Shown here: positions 49,900-58,686 of the stretch, piece after piece
Position numbering within the stretch: the stretch's first letter is position 1
Layout: each line of letters starts with the position of its first letter
Assembly (NCBI RefSeq): GCF_025137375.1
Contig: NZ_CP073720.1
Span: 2,194,501-2,258,500, forward strand
Direction: 5' to 3'
Source of the DNA: Dactylosporangium fulvum
GTDB taxonomy: Bacteria > Actinomycetota > Actinomycetes > Mycobacteriales > Micromonosporaceae
DNA: 64,000 nucleotides
Made by a program: the position numbers and the translations under genes
The notes under the pieces: generated by a model
Seen by the model: only the letters and a program-made list of their open reading frames with translations
What the model was told of the DNA's origin: nothing
Databases searched by the model: none

Positions 49900-51923
49900 G
49901 TGCGCTGCGGGATCCAGCTCTGGTACTTCGCGCCGTTCGGCTTCTGCAGCACCAGCAGACGGCTGCCGAAGTACGCGTTGTTGCCGACACCGACGACCAG
50001 GCCGCCCGGCGTCGTGAGCGCCACGCCGTAGTCGGTCTTCGTGACCGTCCACCGCAGGGCGCCGTCGCAGTCCTGCTGGACCAGCGTGGCACCGGCGGCG
50101 TCCTTGTTGCCGACCGTGGTCAGGCACTCGTCGGTCGCCTTCGAGCGGAGCAGGAACGCGCCGCTGGCCGCCGGTTCGAGCTTCCACTGCTGGTTCGCCC
50201 CACCGTGCCGGCGGTACATGATGATCGGCGTGCCCGGCGCGCTACGGGCGCCGAAGACGTCGGCGACCCCGCCGGTCAGGCTGTTGCCGAAGACCAGCCA
50301 CGCGCCGGCCGTCGGCGACTGGGCGCCCGCGGTGCGCACCGTGACGGTGTCGGTCCATGGCGTCAGGGCGCCGTTCTGCACCAGCGAGACCCCGATCTGG
50401 TACGAGGTGTCGGGCCGCATGCCCACGATCCGGACGCCGGTGGAGCGGACCTGGCCGATCGAACGTCCATTCAGGACGATCGCGTAGCGGCTCCCGGCCG
50501 CGGCCGCGTCCCACGACAGGCGCACGGACGTGGCGTCGACGTCACTGGTCCGCAGCTCCTTCAGGCCGGTCGGCGGCTTCGTGGCCGTGGGCGACGGCGT
50601 CGCGGTCCTCGTCGGGGAGGGTGGCGCGGCCGTCGTGCGGCTGGCCGACGGCGACGGCGACGCGGTCGTCCGTGACGGGGACGGTGCGGCGGTCGTACGG
50701 GTCGGCGACGGTGACGGCGGCGGCGGGTTGGTCGCACCACCCGCGATCAGGAACTGGCTGTCGGCGACGTTCCAGTTGTTCGCGAGGTAGCTGCCCGGGC
50801 TCGGGTTGGTGTGGTAGTAGTCGTCGTGGTTGCAGTCCATCCGGTTCTCGTGCGCCCGGTCGGAGCACTTCACGCTCGTCGTCAGACCGCCCGAGTCGTT
50901 GTAGCACATGACGTCGTACTCATCGAGGCAGTGCCCGGCCTTGCTGGAGTTGGGCGCGTTGTTGTTGACGGCGCCGAGGTTGTGCCCGAGCTCGTGGGCC
51001 GCGACGCTCGGGGACCAGCAGCCGGAGTCGCTGCGGCCGTAGCCGGGGCCGCCGTTGCTGCGGTTGTTGGCGCCCGGCTGCGTGTCGCCCGCGAAGGTAC
51101 CGATCCCGCAGTACACCTTGGACTCACCGAAGATCATGTACTTGCGGTCCGTGCGGTTGTACCCCAGGCTCTTCAGGCCGTTGATCGTGGCGTCGAAGGT
51201 GTTGAGGCCGCCGGCGGGCAGCTCGACCTCGCGGACGTCGACCTTGCAGTCCGGGGTGGTCACGAACCGCACGTGCCGCTCGCCGCCGGTCTCCTGGGCA
51301 CTGGCGTTGTAGATGGTGTCGACGCCGGCGGACCAGGTGCGGAACGATTCGAGGTACTGGCTGAAGCGGCTCGCCGTGCTGGCGTCCCGCACGTACAACA
51401 CCTGGACGCGCTTGCCGGAGACGCCGTCGCCGTCGCAGGCCACGCCGCTCGCGCCGATGGTGAAGGAGGCCGTACCGTCGGCCGCCACGGCGTCCGGCAC
51501 CACGGCGAAGCCGCCGTCGCCGCCCTCGGCGACGCTCTCGTCGGCGAGCACGGTCTGTTCCTGCGGCGCGGCGGCCGTGTCGGTGGCGGGCACCGACTGG
51601 GCCGGCACCGCGTCGGCCACCGGCTCGACGTTGCCGCGCACGCTCAGGCCGGGCGGCGGCACGTCGGGGCCGTGGCTGCACTGGTTCCGCTCGGTGAGCA
51701 CGTAGCCGCCGACGCAGGGCTCACCCTTCTTGGCCGGGGTCAGGCCCTGGTAGACGAGGCCTATCTCGGGGTTGTCGGCGGGCACGTGGGTGATGGCCGG
51801 CGGGCCGCTCTCCTTGAAGAGGGTCTCGAAGGCACCTGGGCCGGCGACCGCGACCCCCAGGGCCACGACGACGACCGCGCCGCTGATTGCGACACGGCGC
51901 AACAGCCGGGATGGCGCTTGCAC
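49896..51923 (-). CDS. Secreted metzincin-like metalloprotease with Fn3 and ricin-type lectin domains
   Basis: A 675-residue exported protein. Signal peptide/TM at residues 8-30; zinc motif AAHELGHNLGAVNNNAP with HELGH at 310-314 and a Met-turn-like YDVMCYND (Met 339); the third-ligand position of the metzincin motif is Asn320 rather than His or Asp. A Pro/Ser/Thr linker (about 400-450), an Fn3-like domain (VDATSVRLSWDAAAAGSRYAI) and a ricin-B-type trefoil (LLRSKATDECLTTVGNKDAA; QQWKLEP; YQSWIPQRT) follow. Likely role: extracellular protein degradation on glycan surfaces. GTG start with GGAGG. Confidence 0.85.
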   Translation of the reverse strand: MQAPSRLLRRVAISGAVVVVALGVAVAGPGAFETLFKESGPPAITHVPADNPEIGLVYQGLTPAKKGEPCVGGYVLTERNQCSHGPDVPPPGLSVRGNVEPVADAVPAQSVPATDTAAAPQEQTVLADESVAEGGDGGFAVVPDAVAADGTASFTIGASGVACDGDGVSGKRVQVLYVRDASTASRFSQYLESFRTWSAGVDTIYNASAQETGGERHVRFVTTPDCKVDVREVELPAGGLNTFDATINGLKSLGYNRTDRKYMIFGESKVYCGIGTFAGDTQPGANNRSNGGPGYGRSDSGCWSPSVAAHELGHNLGAVNNNAPNSSKAGHCLDEYDVMCYNDSGGLTTSVKCSDRAHENRMDCNHDDYYHTNPSPGSYLANNWNVADSQFLIAGGATNPPPPSPSPTRTTAAPSPSRTTASPSPSASRTTAAPPSPTRTATPSPTATKPPTGLKELRTSDVDATSVRLSWDAAAAGSRYAIVLNGRSIGQVRSTGVRIVGMRPDTSYQIGVSLVQNGALTPWTDTVTVRTAGAQSPTAGAWLVFGNSLTGGVADVFGARSAPGTPIIMYRRHGGANQQWKLEPAASGAFLLRSKATDECLTTVGNKDAAGATLVQQDCDGALRWTVTKTDYGVALTTPGGLVVGVGNNAYFGSRLLVLQKPNGAKYQSWIPQRT

Positions 51924-52265
51924 GCTCGGTTCCTCCGGAGGGGAAGGAGGGAGAGGGGCGCGCGGCGAGGGCCGGCACAGGGCAGAGGTGCCGGACCTCG
52001 CCGCGCGCGGGACGACCGGCCATCGAGGGTGGCAAGGCGGGTGAGTGCCGGTCGGTCCACGTGGGAACGGGCTGACCATAGCGAGCCGTCGACGGTCCGT
52101 TCCAGCCCGAAGCACCCAATTAAGGAGGTTCTAACCGAGACTTGCTCCTGCGCTATGCGGCGCCCTGATCAGTGCCGTTCCGCCCGGTTGCACTGCGTGT
52201 GCGCGCGACTACGGCCATCGAGCGTTGTCGTACTCTGATGGCAGGCTGCGGGCATGTACGCACCC
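51924..52265. other. 342-bp region upstream of the protease gene
   Basis: No gene is visible. On the minus strand, TATGGT (52075-52080) could be the -10 of the protease promoter. Further upstream is an isolated ribosome-site-like sequence on the plus strand (aaggaggttc, about 52121-52130) with no start codon at a useful distance. Confidence 0.4.
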
Positions 52266-53708
52266 CTAGTTCGCCTTGCTATTGCGGCGGCGTTCCGACG
52301 GCTCGCGGGACAGCCGGCCGACGAGCCCGAAGCGGCTGGTCGTCGGCTGCTCCTTCGGCGCCGGGTCGGCGTCGGTCATGACGATGACGACGCTCGCCCC
52401 GCCGAGGGTGGCCGACGTGCCGATGTTGACCGTGCCGTTGCCCTGCACGGCGACCCGCCGCACGATGTCGAGGCCCAGGCCCGTGGAGCCCTGGTCGCTC
52501 TCGCCCCGCTGGAGGGCCCGCTCGGGGTCGGGGATGCCCGGCCCGCCGTCCTCGACGCGCAGCACGACGTAACCGTCGTCGCGGCGGGTGACGGCCACCT
52601 CGAAGGGGATGCCCTGGGGTGTGTACCTGATGACGTTGCCGATCAGCGCGTCCAGCGCGGCCGCCAGTTCGCTCTTCGGCACGGTGACCGGCGCCGGGTT
52701 GTCGACGCCGACCGCCTTGCAGTCGCGTTCCTGGTCGCCGGCGACCGCCGACCAGAACGTCATCCGGTCGCGCACCACCTCGGCGACGTCACAGCCCTGG
52801 TCGCCGGTGGAGGCGGCCGCCCCGTCGCCGCGCTCGCCGCGGTCCGGGGTGGGGGAGTGGGCGTCGATGGGCTCGCGCATGGCGCGGATCAGCTTGTCGA
52901 TCTCGATCTCGAGCGCCGCGATCGCGTCCCGGATGCGTTCGGCGTCCTGGCCGTCGTCGAGGGTCTCGGCGTCGAGGCGCAGCGCCGTCAGCGGGGTGCG
53001 CAGCCGGTGCGACAGGTCGGCGACCAGCTCCCGCTCGTTCGACAACAGCGCGATGAGGCGGTCGGCCATGACGTTGAGCGCGAAGCTCGCCTCGGCCAGC
53101 TCGCGCGGCCCCTGCGGGTTGATCCGCACGTCGAGGTAGCCCTCGCTGAGCGCGCCGGCGGCACCGGCCAGCTGGCGTGCCGAGGCCGTGATCTTCGCGG
53201 CCAGCCGGTCGGCGACCCAGACCGAGGCGATGACCAGGCCGAGCGCGACGGCGCCGAGGGCCCACCAGGCGCCGGCCACGCCGTTCTCCAGCTCCGACTC
53301 GGGGATGAACACCTCGACCACGGCGGTGCGGCCCGAGCCGACGTCGACCGGTTCGAGATAGGAGAGCCCGTGCGACACCACGGCGATGACCGGCGCGGCC
53401 TGATCGGCGGCGCGGGACAGGTCGCCCGCCGTCGCGTGGCCGGTGCCGATCTCGGTGCCGTCGTCGGCGAGGTTGTGCACGGAGACGCGCGTGACCGCCG
53501 GGCCGCCGGTGCTGGCGACGGCCCGTTCGATCGCCAGCGGGTCGGTGGTCACGGTGAGGACCGCCACGACCACGGCGGTCTGGCGTTCGGCGTCGGCGAG
53601 CGCGCGCTCGCGGGCGAGCTGCTGGACGACGAGTCCCAGTGGGATCAGGAACGCGAGGGCCACCATGGTGGTGACCGCGGCGGAGACGTAGGCGAGCGTT
53701 CGCCTCAG
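52266..53708 (-). CDS. Two-component sensor histidine kinase
   Basis: A 480-residue kinase: TM1 (about 5-30), short extracellular domain, TM2 (WALGAVALGLVIASVWVADRL), HAMP, H-box ELVADLSHRLRTPLTALRLD, N-box LIGNVIRYTP, G-boxes EDGGPGIP and GSTGLGLDIVRR. There is no ATG, GTG or TTG between the response-regulator stop and the inside of TM1; the best start is CTG at 53708, which overlaps the upstream stop as CTGA and gives a normal kinase N-terminus (RRTLAYVSAAVTTM). It pairs with the regulator encoded immediately upstream. Confidence 0.88.
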   Translation of the reverse strand: MRRTLAYVSAAVTTMVALAFLIPLGLVVQQLARERALADAERQTAVVVAVLTVTTDPLAIERAVASTGGPAVTRVSVHNLADDGTEIGTGHATAGDLSRAADQAAPVIAVVSHGLSYLEPVDVGSGRTAVVEVFIPESELENGVAGAWWALGAVALGLVIASVWVADRLAAKITASARQLAGAAGALSEGYLDVRINPQGPRELAEASFALNVMADRLIALLSNERELVADLSHRLRTPLTALRLDAETLDDGQDAERIRDAIAALEIEIDKLIRAMREPIDAHSPTPDRGERGDGAAASTGDQGCDVAEVVRDRMTFWSAVAGDQERDCKAVGVDNPAPVTVPKSELAAALDALIGNVIRYTPQGIPFEVAVTRRDDGYVVLRVEDGGPGIPDPERALQRGESDQGSTGLGLDIVRRVAVQGNGTVNIGTSATLGGASVVIVMTDADPAPKEQPTTSRFGLVGRLSREPSERRRNSKAN

Positions 53709-54391
53709 CCCGGCGCCGCGAACTTGAAGCCGACTCCCCGCACGGTGTGCAGGTATCTGGGCGCTGAGGCGCTCTCGCCAAGTTTCCGGCGTAGCCAGTA
53801 CAGATGCACGTCGATCGTCTGGTCCTCGCCCACTGAGGGTTGCCGCCATACCTCCTCCAACAGCTCACGGCGTGAGACCACCCGTCCGGGACGAGCGGCG
53901 AGGTACGCCAGCAGATCGAACTCTTTGCGGGTCAGCGTCAGCGGCTCGCCGTGCAGGTATGCCTGCCGCTGCCCGATGTCGACACGCAAGCCTCCCACTT
54001 CGATGGCGGTGGGTTCCTCGCGACTCGCCCGGCCGGTGCGGCGCAGCACGGAGGTCATCCGGGCGTCGAGGTGGGCGCTGGTGAAGGGCTTGATCATGTA
54101 GTCGTCGGCGCCGGCCTTCAGCAACCTGACGATCTCCGCCTCGTCGTCGCGGGCGGTGGCGATGATGATGGGCGTGTCGGCGATGCCGCGCAGCATGCGC
54201 AGCGCGTCGGCGCCGTCGAGGTCGGGCAGCCCGAGGTCCAGCACGACGAGGTCGGGCGTCTCCGCGGCGAACCGCCGCAAGGCCTCCAGCGCGGTGCCGA
54301 CAGCATGCACCGTGTGCCCCCTGTCCGTCAGCGAACGCAGCAGAGCACCTCGCACGACATGGTCGTCCTCAACCAGCAGCACCGTGGCCAT
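53705..54391 (-). CDS. OmpR/PhoB-type response regulator
   Basis: A 228-residue regulator: receiver domain VLLVEDDHVVRGALL, phospho-Asp in LVVLDLGLPDLDG (about 52), Lys in YMIKPF; winged-helix output domain LTLTRKEFDLLAYLAARPGR and QTIDVHLYWLRRKLG...YLHTVRGVGF. ATG at 54391; upstream open frame is not family-like. Forms a two-component pair with the kinase downstream. The adjacent protease gene is a possible target, but no binding site was recognised. Confidence 0.92.
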   Translation of the reverse strand: MATVLLVEDDHVVRGALLRSLTDRGHTVHAVGTALEALRRFAAETPDLVVLDLGLPDLDGADALRMLRGIADTPIIIATARDDEAEIVRLLKAGADDYMIKPFTSAHLDARMTSVLRRTGRASREEPTAIEVGGLRVDIGQRQAYLHGEPLTLTRKEFDLLAYLAARPGRVVSRRELLEEVWRQPSVGEDQTIDVHLYWLRRKLGESASAPRYLHTVRGVGFKFAAPG

Positions 54392-54639
54392 GCGATGAAA
54401 ATACTGCCTCAGGCAAGAACCCTCCTCCACGGCCGATCGACGAATCCGACATGTCCGTTTTGCGTCGGCCGCCGGTGGCCCGGTTGCCGCGGTTCCCGGC
54501 TCGACCGGCCTCTGTCGGCACCCCACTCGCCGCGGGCTCGATCTCGACCGTCGCAGGGGCCGGCCCTGGCGGGGCGACCCGTGGCCTGCGCGGAGCGCTG
54601 GCCGTGCGGCGGGCGTCCGGCGCGTGCTCCCGGTGTCGG

Positions 54640-54990
54640 CGTGTGCTCCTAGTGCCGGATGTGCTCCCGGTGCTGGTGTGCTCCTGGTGCTTGAAGCGCC
54701 CTGGGTTTGGTGGAGGCTTCTGGTGCTGGTGTGTTCCCGGTGCTGGCGTGTGCTCCTGGTGCTGGCGCGCCCTCGGTGCTGGCGTGTGCCTCGGTGTCTG
54801 TGTGCGTTTGGTGTCTGTGTGTGGCGGCGTATCGGCGTGTGGGCTGGCGTTGGTATGTGGTCGGGTTTGGTGTGCGAACCGGCGTTGGTGTGTGGTCGGT
54901 TTCGGTGTGTGGTCGGGCATCGACATGCGGGCCGGTGTGGGTTGGTCCGGCTTTGGTGCGGTTGGGACGGTTGGTAGCGGGATGCTCACC
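54640..54990. repeat. GT-rich degenerate tandem repeat
   Basis: The plus strand is strongly enriched in G and T and built of imperfect units of about 18 bases such as gtgtgctcctggtgctgg, changing gradually to units like tgtgtggtcggtttcggtg. The strand bias and loss of the usual GC3 pattern set it apart from all neighbouring DNA. Confidence 0.75.
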
Positions 54991-55154
54991 GTCCGAACCG
55001 GAGTGTGCCACCGGGTGTAGCGGTGCTTTCGGGGCGGCTCTTTGGCGAGGGTGTGGAATGCAGTGCGGTCGGGCAGGTGGGCATCGCGGCCGATCGGCGA
55101 TGACAATGCGCATTGCGGTGGTGACGCCATGCATTTCTTTTGTGACTGTCGATG

Positions 55155-55244
55155 GCGGGTTTCGGACATCGCCATGATCCCGAAGACTTGATGTACCCAT
55201 AGGAGCATCAAGTCTTCGGGATCATGGAGGAGTCCGAAACCCGC
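55155..55244. repeat. Compound intergenic hairpin, family 2, copy 2
   Basis: Two nested perfect inverted repeats: outer gcgggtttcggac (55155-55167) / gtccgaaacccgc (55232-55244), inner 22 bp at 55172-55193 against 55206-55227 (left arm begins ccatgatcccgaagacttga) around a 12-base loop. The inner arm ends share catgatcc with the hairpin at 48.8 kb. Confidence 0.9.
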
Positions 55245-55454
55245 TACCGATTGGCGCCAGAAAAGTTGCACCCACGGGGCTTGTGATGCTCAAATGCCGG
55301 CTACGGGGCCTGCCCAGCGGACGATTCGGCCTGCCGATGATCGGATCTGCCCGGGATTCCGTCTCCCGCGCGACTTGATCCGTCCCATCGCATGTCGGGC
55401 CGTCACGCGCTCTGCCCGTCGCTCAGTTGGCCGATCGCTCGGTTTGTCCACGAG

Positions 55455-55882
55455 TCGGCTTGTCGTCGTCCGGTGTGCCCGTTGTCCCGGTTGGTCGGTT
55501 GTCTGGTAGGCGCTCGCCGCCGCCCGGTCCGTCCACCAGTCGGTCCGTTGTTGCGTGATGTGTCCGCTGCCTCGGGTTGGCCCGCCGTCTGACAGGCTGG
55601 TCGCCTGGCTGGCCTGCCGCTGGGCGTGCCTGCCGCCCTGTTGGCCCGCGGTCCGGTCCGTCCGCCGGTCGGCTTGTCGTCGTCCGGTGTGCCCGTTGTC
55701 CCGGTTGGTCGGTTGTCTGGTAGGCGCTCGCCGCCGCCCGGTCCGTTCACCAGTCGGTCCGTTGTTGCGTGATGTGTCCGCTGCCTCGGGTTGGCCCGCC
55801 GTCTGACAGGCTGGTCGCCTGGCTGGCCAGTTGCTGGGCGTGCCTGCCGCGCTGTTGGCCCGCCGTCCGGTCCGGTCGCCAG
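55455..55882. repeat. Tandem duplication of a 214-bp unit
   Basis: Copy 1 spans 55455-55668 and copy 2 begins at 55669 and matches to about 55875. The first 165 bases differ at a single position; later bases diverge more. Since 214 is not a multiple of three, any reading frame would shift between copies, which argues against coding. Confidence 0.92.
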
Positions 55883-56020
55883 CTGGCCCGCCGTCTGGTC
55901 CGGCCGCCGGTCGGCCGGCCGGCGCGCGACATGCCGCCGCGATCGCCCGCCCAATCTGGTTCGCACCGGCGCCGGCTTGCTCGCGACCCGGGCACGCCGC
56001 AACGGGTCGCCCGGGACCTG

Positions 56021-57211
56021 TCAGTTTACGTGTTCCGGGCGCAAGCCCACACCGATCACCCGCGCGGGAAGGGAGCGCAGCGGCGGGTAGCGGTCCAGCA
56101 GGCGCAGCGGAAGGGGTGGCTCCGACGGGTGGCCGGACACCGCCGGTGACAGTACCGCCCGCTGCAGCATGCGTTGCACCAATTGTGTGCCGGCCGTCGG
56201 GAACGTGCGCCTGCGCTGGATGGACGCCAGTTCGCGCTCCGACGGGGGGCGGCCCGTCGCGTACGCTGCGGTGATCACCCTCGCGGCCGCCACCGCGTCC
56301 TGGATCGCCAGGTTGATGCCCACCCCGCCGATCGGGGACATCGCATGTGCCGCGTCGCCGATCAACAGTGCGCCCGGGACGTGCCAACGGTACAGGCGGT
56401 CCATGCGCACCGTCAGTTTCCTGATCTCCGACCAGTCGGTGAGCAGCGAGACCCGCGAAGCCAGGTACGGCACACTCGACGCCACCGATTCGCGGAACCT
56501 GGGCAGGCCGGCCGAGCGTATGGCCTCGTCGCCGCCCTTCGGCACCACGTACCCCAGTTGCCAGGTGTCGCCCCGGTCGATGCCGACGATCAGGCGGCCG
56601 TCGCCGACCCGGCCCACCAGGCCCACCGGATCGCCGTCGTAGCGTGGCAGGCGGAACCACAGTACGTCGATCGGGGCGCCGAAGACCTTCGAGCGCAGGC
56701 CGAGATCGTGCCGTACGGTCGAGTGGCGCCCGTCGCAGGCGACCGTCAGCGCCGCGTCGACCGCGAACTCCCCGTCCGGCGAGACGCCCGAGACGCCGAT
56801 GACCCGGCCGCCACCCGCCGACCGCCGCACCGCGGTAACAGCATGTTGTCGCATAAGTCGGAAATTTCCGGCCGACGCCAGCAGCTCCAGGAAATCCCAC
56901 TGCGGCAGGAACATCACGTACGGGTGCCGGATCTTCAACCGCGAGAAATCGACGGGCTGGAACGTCCCCGAAGAGTAGACGAACCGGAACCGCTCCACGC
57001 GGCGGTGTGGCAGCTCGTGCAGCCGCGCACCCAGCCCCAGCTCGTCCATCAGTTCCAGCGTCGACGGGTGGACCGTGTCGCCGCGGAAGTCGCGCAGGAA
57101 CGTCTCGTGCTTCTCCAGGACCACCGTGCGGATTCCCTGCCGCCCCAGCAGCAGCGCCAGGACCAGCCCGGCCGGGCCGCCGCCCACGATGCACACGTCC
57201 GTGGAGATCAC
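56021..57211 (-). CDS. FAD-dependent aromatic-type monooxygenase
   Basis: A 396-residue group-A flavoprotein monooxygenase: Rossmann VCIVGGGPAGLVLALLLGRQG, the HPSTLELMDELGL segment, DG motif ACDGRHSTVR, and the FAD-ribityl motif GDAAHAMSPIGGVGINLAIQD. It would hydroxylate an unsaturated or aromatic substrate using NAD(P)H and O2. GTG start three bases after the tetR stop. Last gene of a four-gene leftward operon. Confidence 0.9.
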   Translation of the reverse strand: MISTDVCIVGGGPAGLVLALLLGRQGIRTVVLEKHETFLRDFRGDTVHPSTLELMDELGLGARLHELPHRRVERFRFVYSSGTFQPVDFSRLKIRHPYVMFLPQWDFLELLASAGNFRLMRQHAVTAVRRSAGGGRVIGVSGVSPDGEFAVDAALTVACDGRHSTVRHDLGLRSKVFGAPIDVLWFRLPRYDGDPVGLVGRVGDGRLIVGIDRGDTWQLGYVVPKGGDEAIRSAGLPRFRESVASSVPYLASRVSLLTDWSEIRKLTVRMDRLYRWHVPGALLIGDAAHAMSPIGGVGINLAIQDAVAAARVITAAYATGRPPSERELASIQRRRTFPTAGTQLVQRMLQRAVLSPAVSGHPSEPPLPLRLLDRYPPLRSLPARVIGVGLRPEHVN

Positions 57212-57214
57212 GAT

Positions 57215-57760
57215 TCAGCCCTCCAGTAATCGTCCGATCACCTGGAGAGCCTGGTCCACGTCGGGCTCACCGTCGGCGATCGCATCCGCGTACAGGAAGC
57301 TCTCCCCGATCCGCACCAACACAAACGCCAGTGTGCGCGCGTCCAGCCGGGGCGCGAACGCGCCGGCCGCGATCTCCTCGGCCAGCAGCCCCTCCAGGTG
57401 CGCGACGACGCCGGGCTGCACGATCCCCCGCTTCGAGGTGAGGATGCGCAACGCGGCCTCGGGCTCGGTAGCGAGGAAGTGGCGCAGGCTCGGCTGGTCG
57501 TTGACGCCGGCGAGGAAGTTGCCGATCACCGCCACGATCCGGTCGGCGCCCCTCAGGCCCTCGGCCTGCCGGACCGCGCGCTGGAGGTTGCGCTCCGTGA
57601 GGTACCACAGGACGTGCCCGAGCAGCTGGTCGCGGCTGCCGGTGCGCCGGTAGAGCGTCGCCCGCCCGATGCCCAGCTCGGCCGCGAGCGAGCGCATGTC
57701 GACGCGGCGCTGCTCCATGAACCGGCGCAGGGCCGCGTCGAAGACGTCATCCGGTGGCAT
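57215..57760 (-). CDS. TetR-family regulator (QsdR-like)
   Basis: A 181-residue protein with an N-terminal HTH (VDMRSLAAELGIGRATLYRRTGSRDQLLGHVLWYL) and the C-terminal domain layout of QsdR-type regulators (FLATEPEAALRILTSKRGIVQPGVV). Its start lies inside the end of the dehydratase gene (14-bp overlap) and its stop is three bases before the monooxygenase start, so it is embedded in the operon it may control. Confidence 0.85.
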   Translation of the reverse strand: MPPDDVFDAALRRFMEQRRVDMRSLAAELGIGRATLYRRTGSRDQLLGHVLWYLTERNLQRAVRQAEGLRGADRIVAVIGNFLAGVNDQPSLRHFLATEPEAALRILTSKRGIVQPGVVAHLEGLLAEEIAAGAFAPRLDARTLAFVLVRIGESFLYADAIADGEPDVDQALQVIGRLLEG

Positions 57761-58682
57761 GCGCCGTCTCGGCCCGCAGGGTCGCCGGGTCGGTGTTCGC
57801 CCCGCACAGCACCACGACCACCCGCTCGTCCGCGGCCGGCACGTACGCACCGGTGTCGAGCGCCGCGCACGCCGCCGCGGCGCCGTGCTCGACGACGATC
57901 CGGTACTTGTCCCACAGCCGCCGCCGGGCCTCGACGATCGCGTCGTCCGTCACCAGCAGGCTCTGCGTTTCGTGTCGTACGGCCAGTGCGTACGCGATCG
58001 TGCCGATCCGCCGTGCGCCGAGGGAGTCGGCGGCGATGCTGTCGACCGGCACGTCCACCGGCCGGCCGGCGGCGAGGGCCTCGTGCAGCGTCGGCGCGCC
58101 GACCGGCTCGACCGCGACCACCCGGGCCCGCCCGGCGAGCGCCGCCGAGATGCCGCCGACGAGGCCGCCTCCGCCGGTCGCCACCAGCACGGTGTCGGCT
58201 TTCGGCAGCTCCAGCGCGAGCGTGCCCTGCCCGGCGACGATCTCCGGCTGGTCGTAGGCGTGCACGAACAGCGCGCCGGTCTCCGCGACCCGGATCGTCG
58301 AGGCGGCGTGCGCCTCCGCGTACTCCCGGCCGTGCTGGTGCACCACGGCACCCAGCTCGCGCAGCTTGGCGACCTTCGGCGTCGGCGTGGTCACCGGCAC
58401 GAACACCTCGGCCGGCACCCCCAGCCGCGCCGCCGCGAACGCGACGCCGAGCCCGGCGTTGCCACCGGAGGCGGCGACCACCCCGGCCGCCGGCAGCTGC
58501 CCGGCCTCCCGGGCGGACAGGATGCGGTTGAACGCGCCGCGCGCCTTGAACGATCCGCTGTGCTGCAGCAGCTCCAGCTTGAACCACAGGCCGGGGGACA
58601 CCTCATACGACGGGGTGTGCCGGATGTAGCCGTCGATCCGCCGCGCGGCCGCCTCGACGTCGTGCCGGTTCGGTACTTCCAC
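57747..58682 (-). CDS. PLP-dependent threonine/serine dehydratase-like enzyme
   Basis: A 311-residue fold-type-II PLP enzyme: Schiff-base Lys in HSGSFKARGAFN, phosphate-binding glycine loop ATGGGGLVGG, substrate loop ASGGNAG. Members of this subgroup without a regulatory domain include serine/threonine dehydratases and racemases; the exact substrate is not clear. GTG start four bases after the crotonase stop. Confidence 0.87.
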   Translation of the reverse strand: MEVPNRHDVEAAARRIDGYIRHTPSYEVSPGLWFKLELLQHSGSFKARGAFNRILSAREAGQLPAAGVVAASGGNAGLGVAFAAARLGVPAEVFVPVTTPTPKVAKLRELGAVVHQHGREYAEAHAASTIRVAETGALFVHAYDQPEIVAGQGTLALELPKADTVLVATGGGGLVGGISAALAGRARVVAVEPVGAPTLHEALAAGRPVDVPVDSIAADSLGARRIGTIAYALAVRHETQSLLVTDDAIVEARRRLWDKYRIVVEHGAAAACAALDTGAYVPAADERVVVVLCGANTDPATLRAETAHATG

Positions 58683-58686
58683 GCTC

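Larger units (their letters stand above)
54392..56020. other. 1.6-kb gene-free, repeat-rich region
   Basis: The longest gap in the window. Several long open frames cross it, but they are low-complexity (Thr/Pro/His-rich on one strand, Cys/Trp/Gly/Val-rich on the other) and have no ribosome sites or recognisable domains. It contains a GT-rich degenerate tandem repeat (54640-54990), a compound hairpin (55155-55244) and a 214-bp tandem duplication (55455-55882). Confidence 0.7.

Noticed and set aside
52117..52132. Strong ribosome-site-like sequence aaggaggttc on the plus strand
   Set aside because: No start codon follows at 5-12 bases and no open frame of coding character exists; judged to be chance.
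54369..55271. 300-codon Thr/Pro/His-rich frame on the minus strand
   Set aside because: Low-complexity translation of the GT-rich repeat; it starts in a hairpin, has no ribosome site and no domain.
55290..57194. 634-codon frame on the minus strand
   Set aside because: It reads through the 214-bp duplication and then the monooxygenase gene in the wrong frame.
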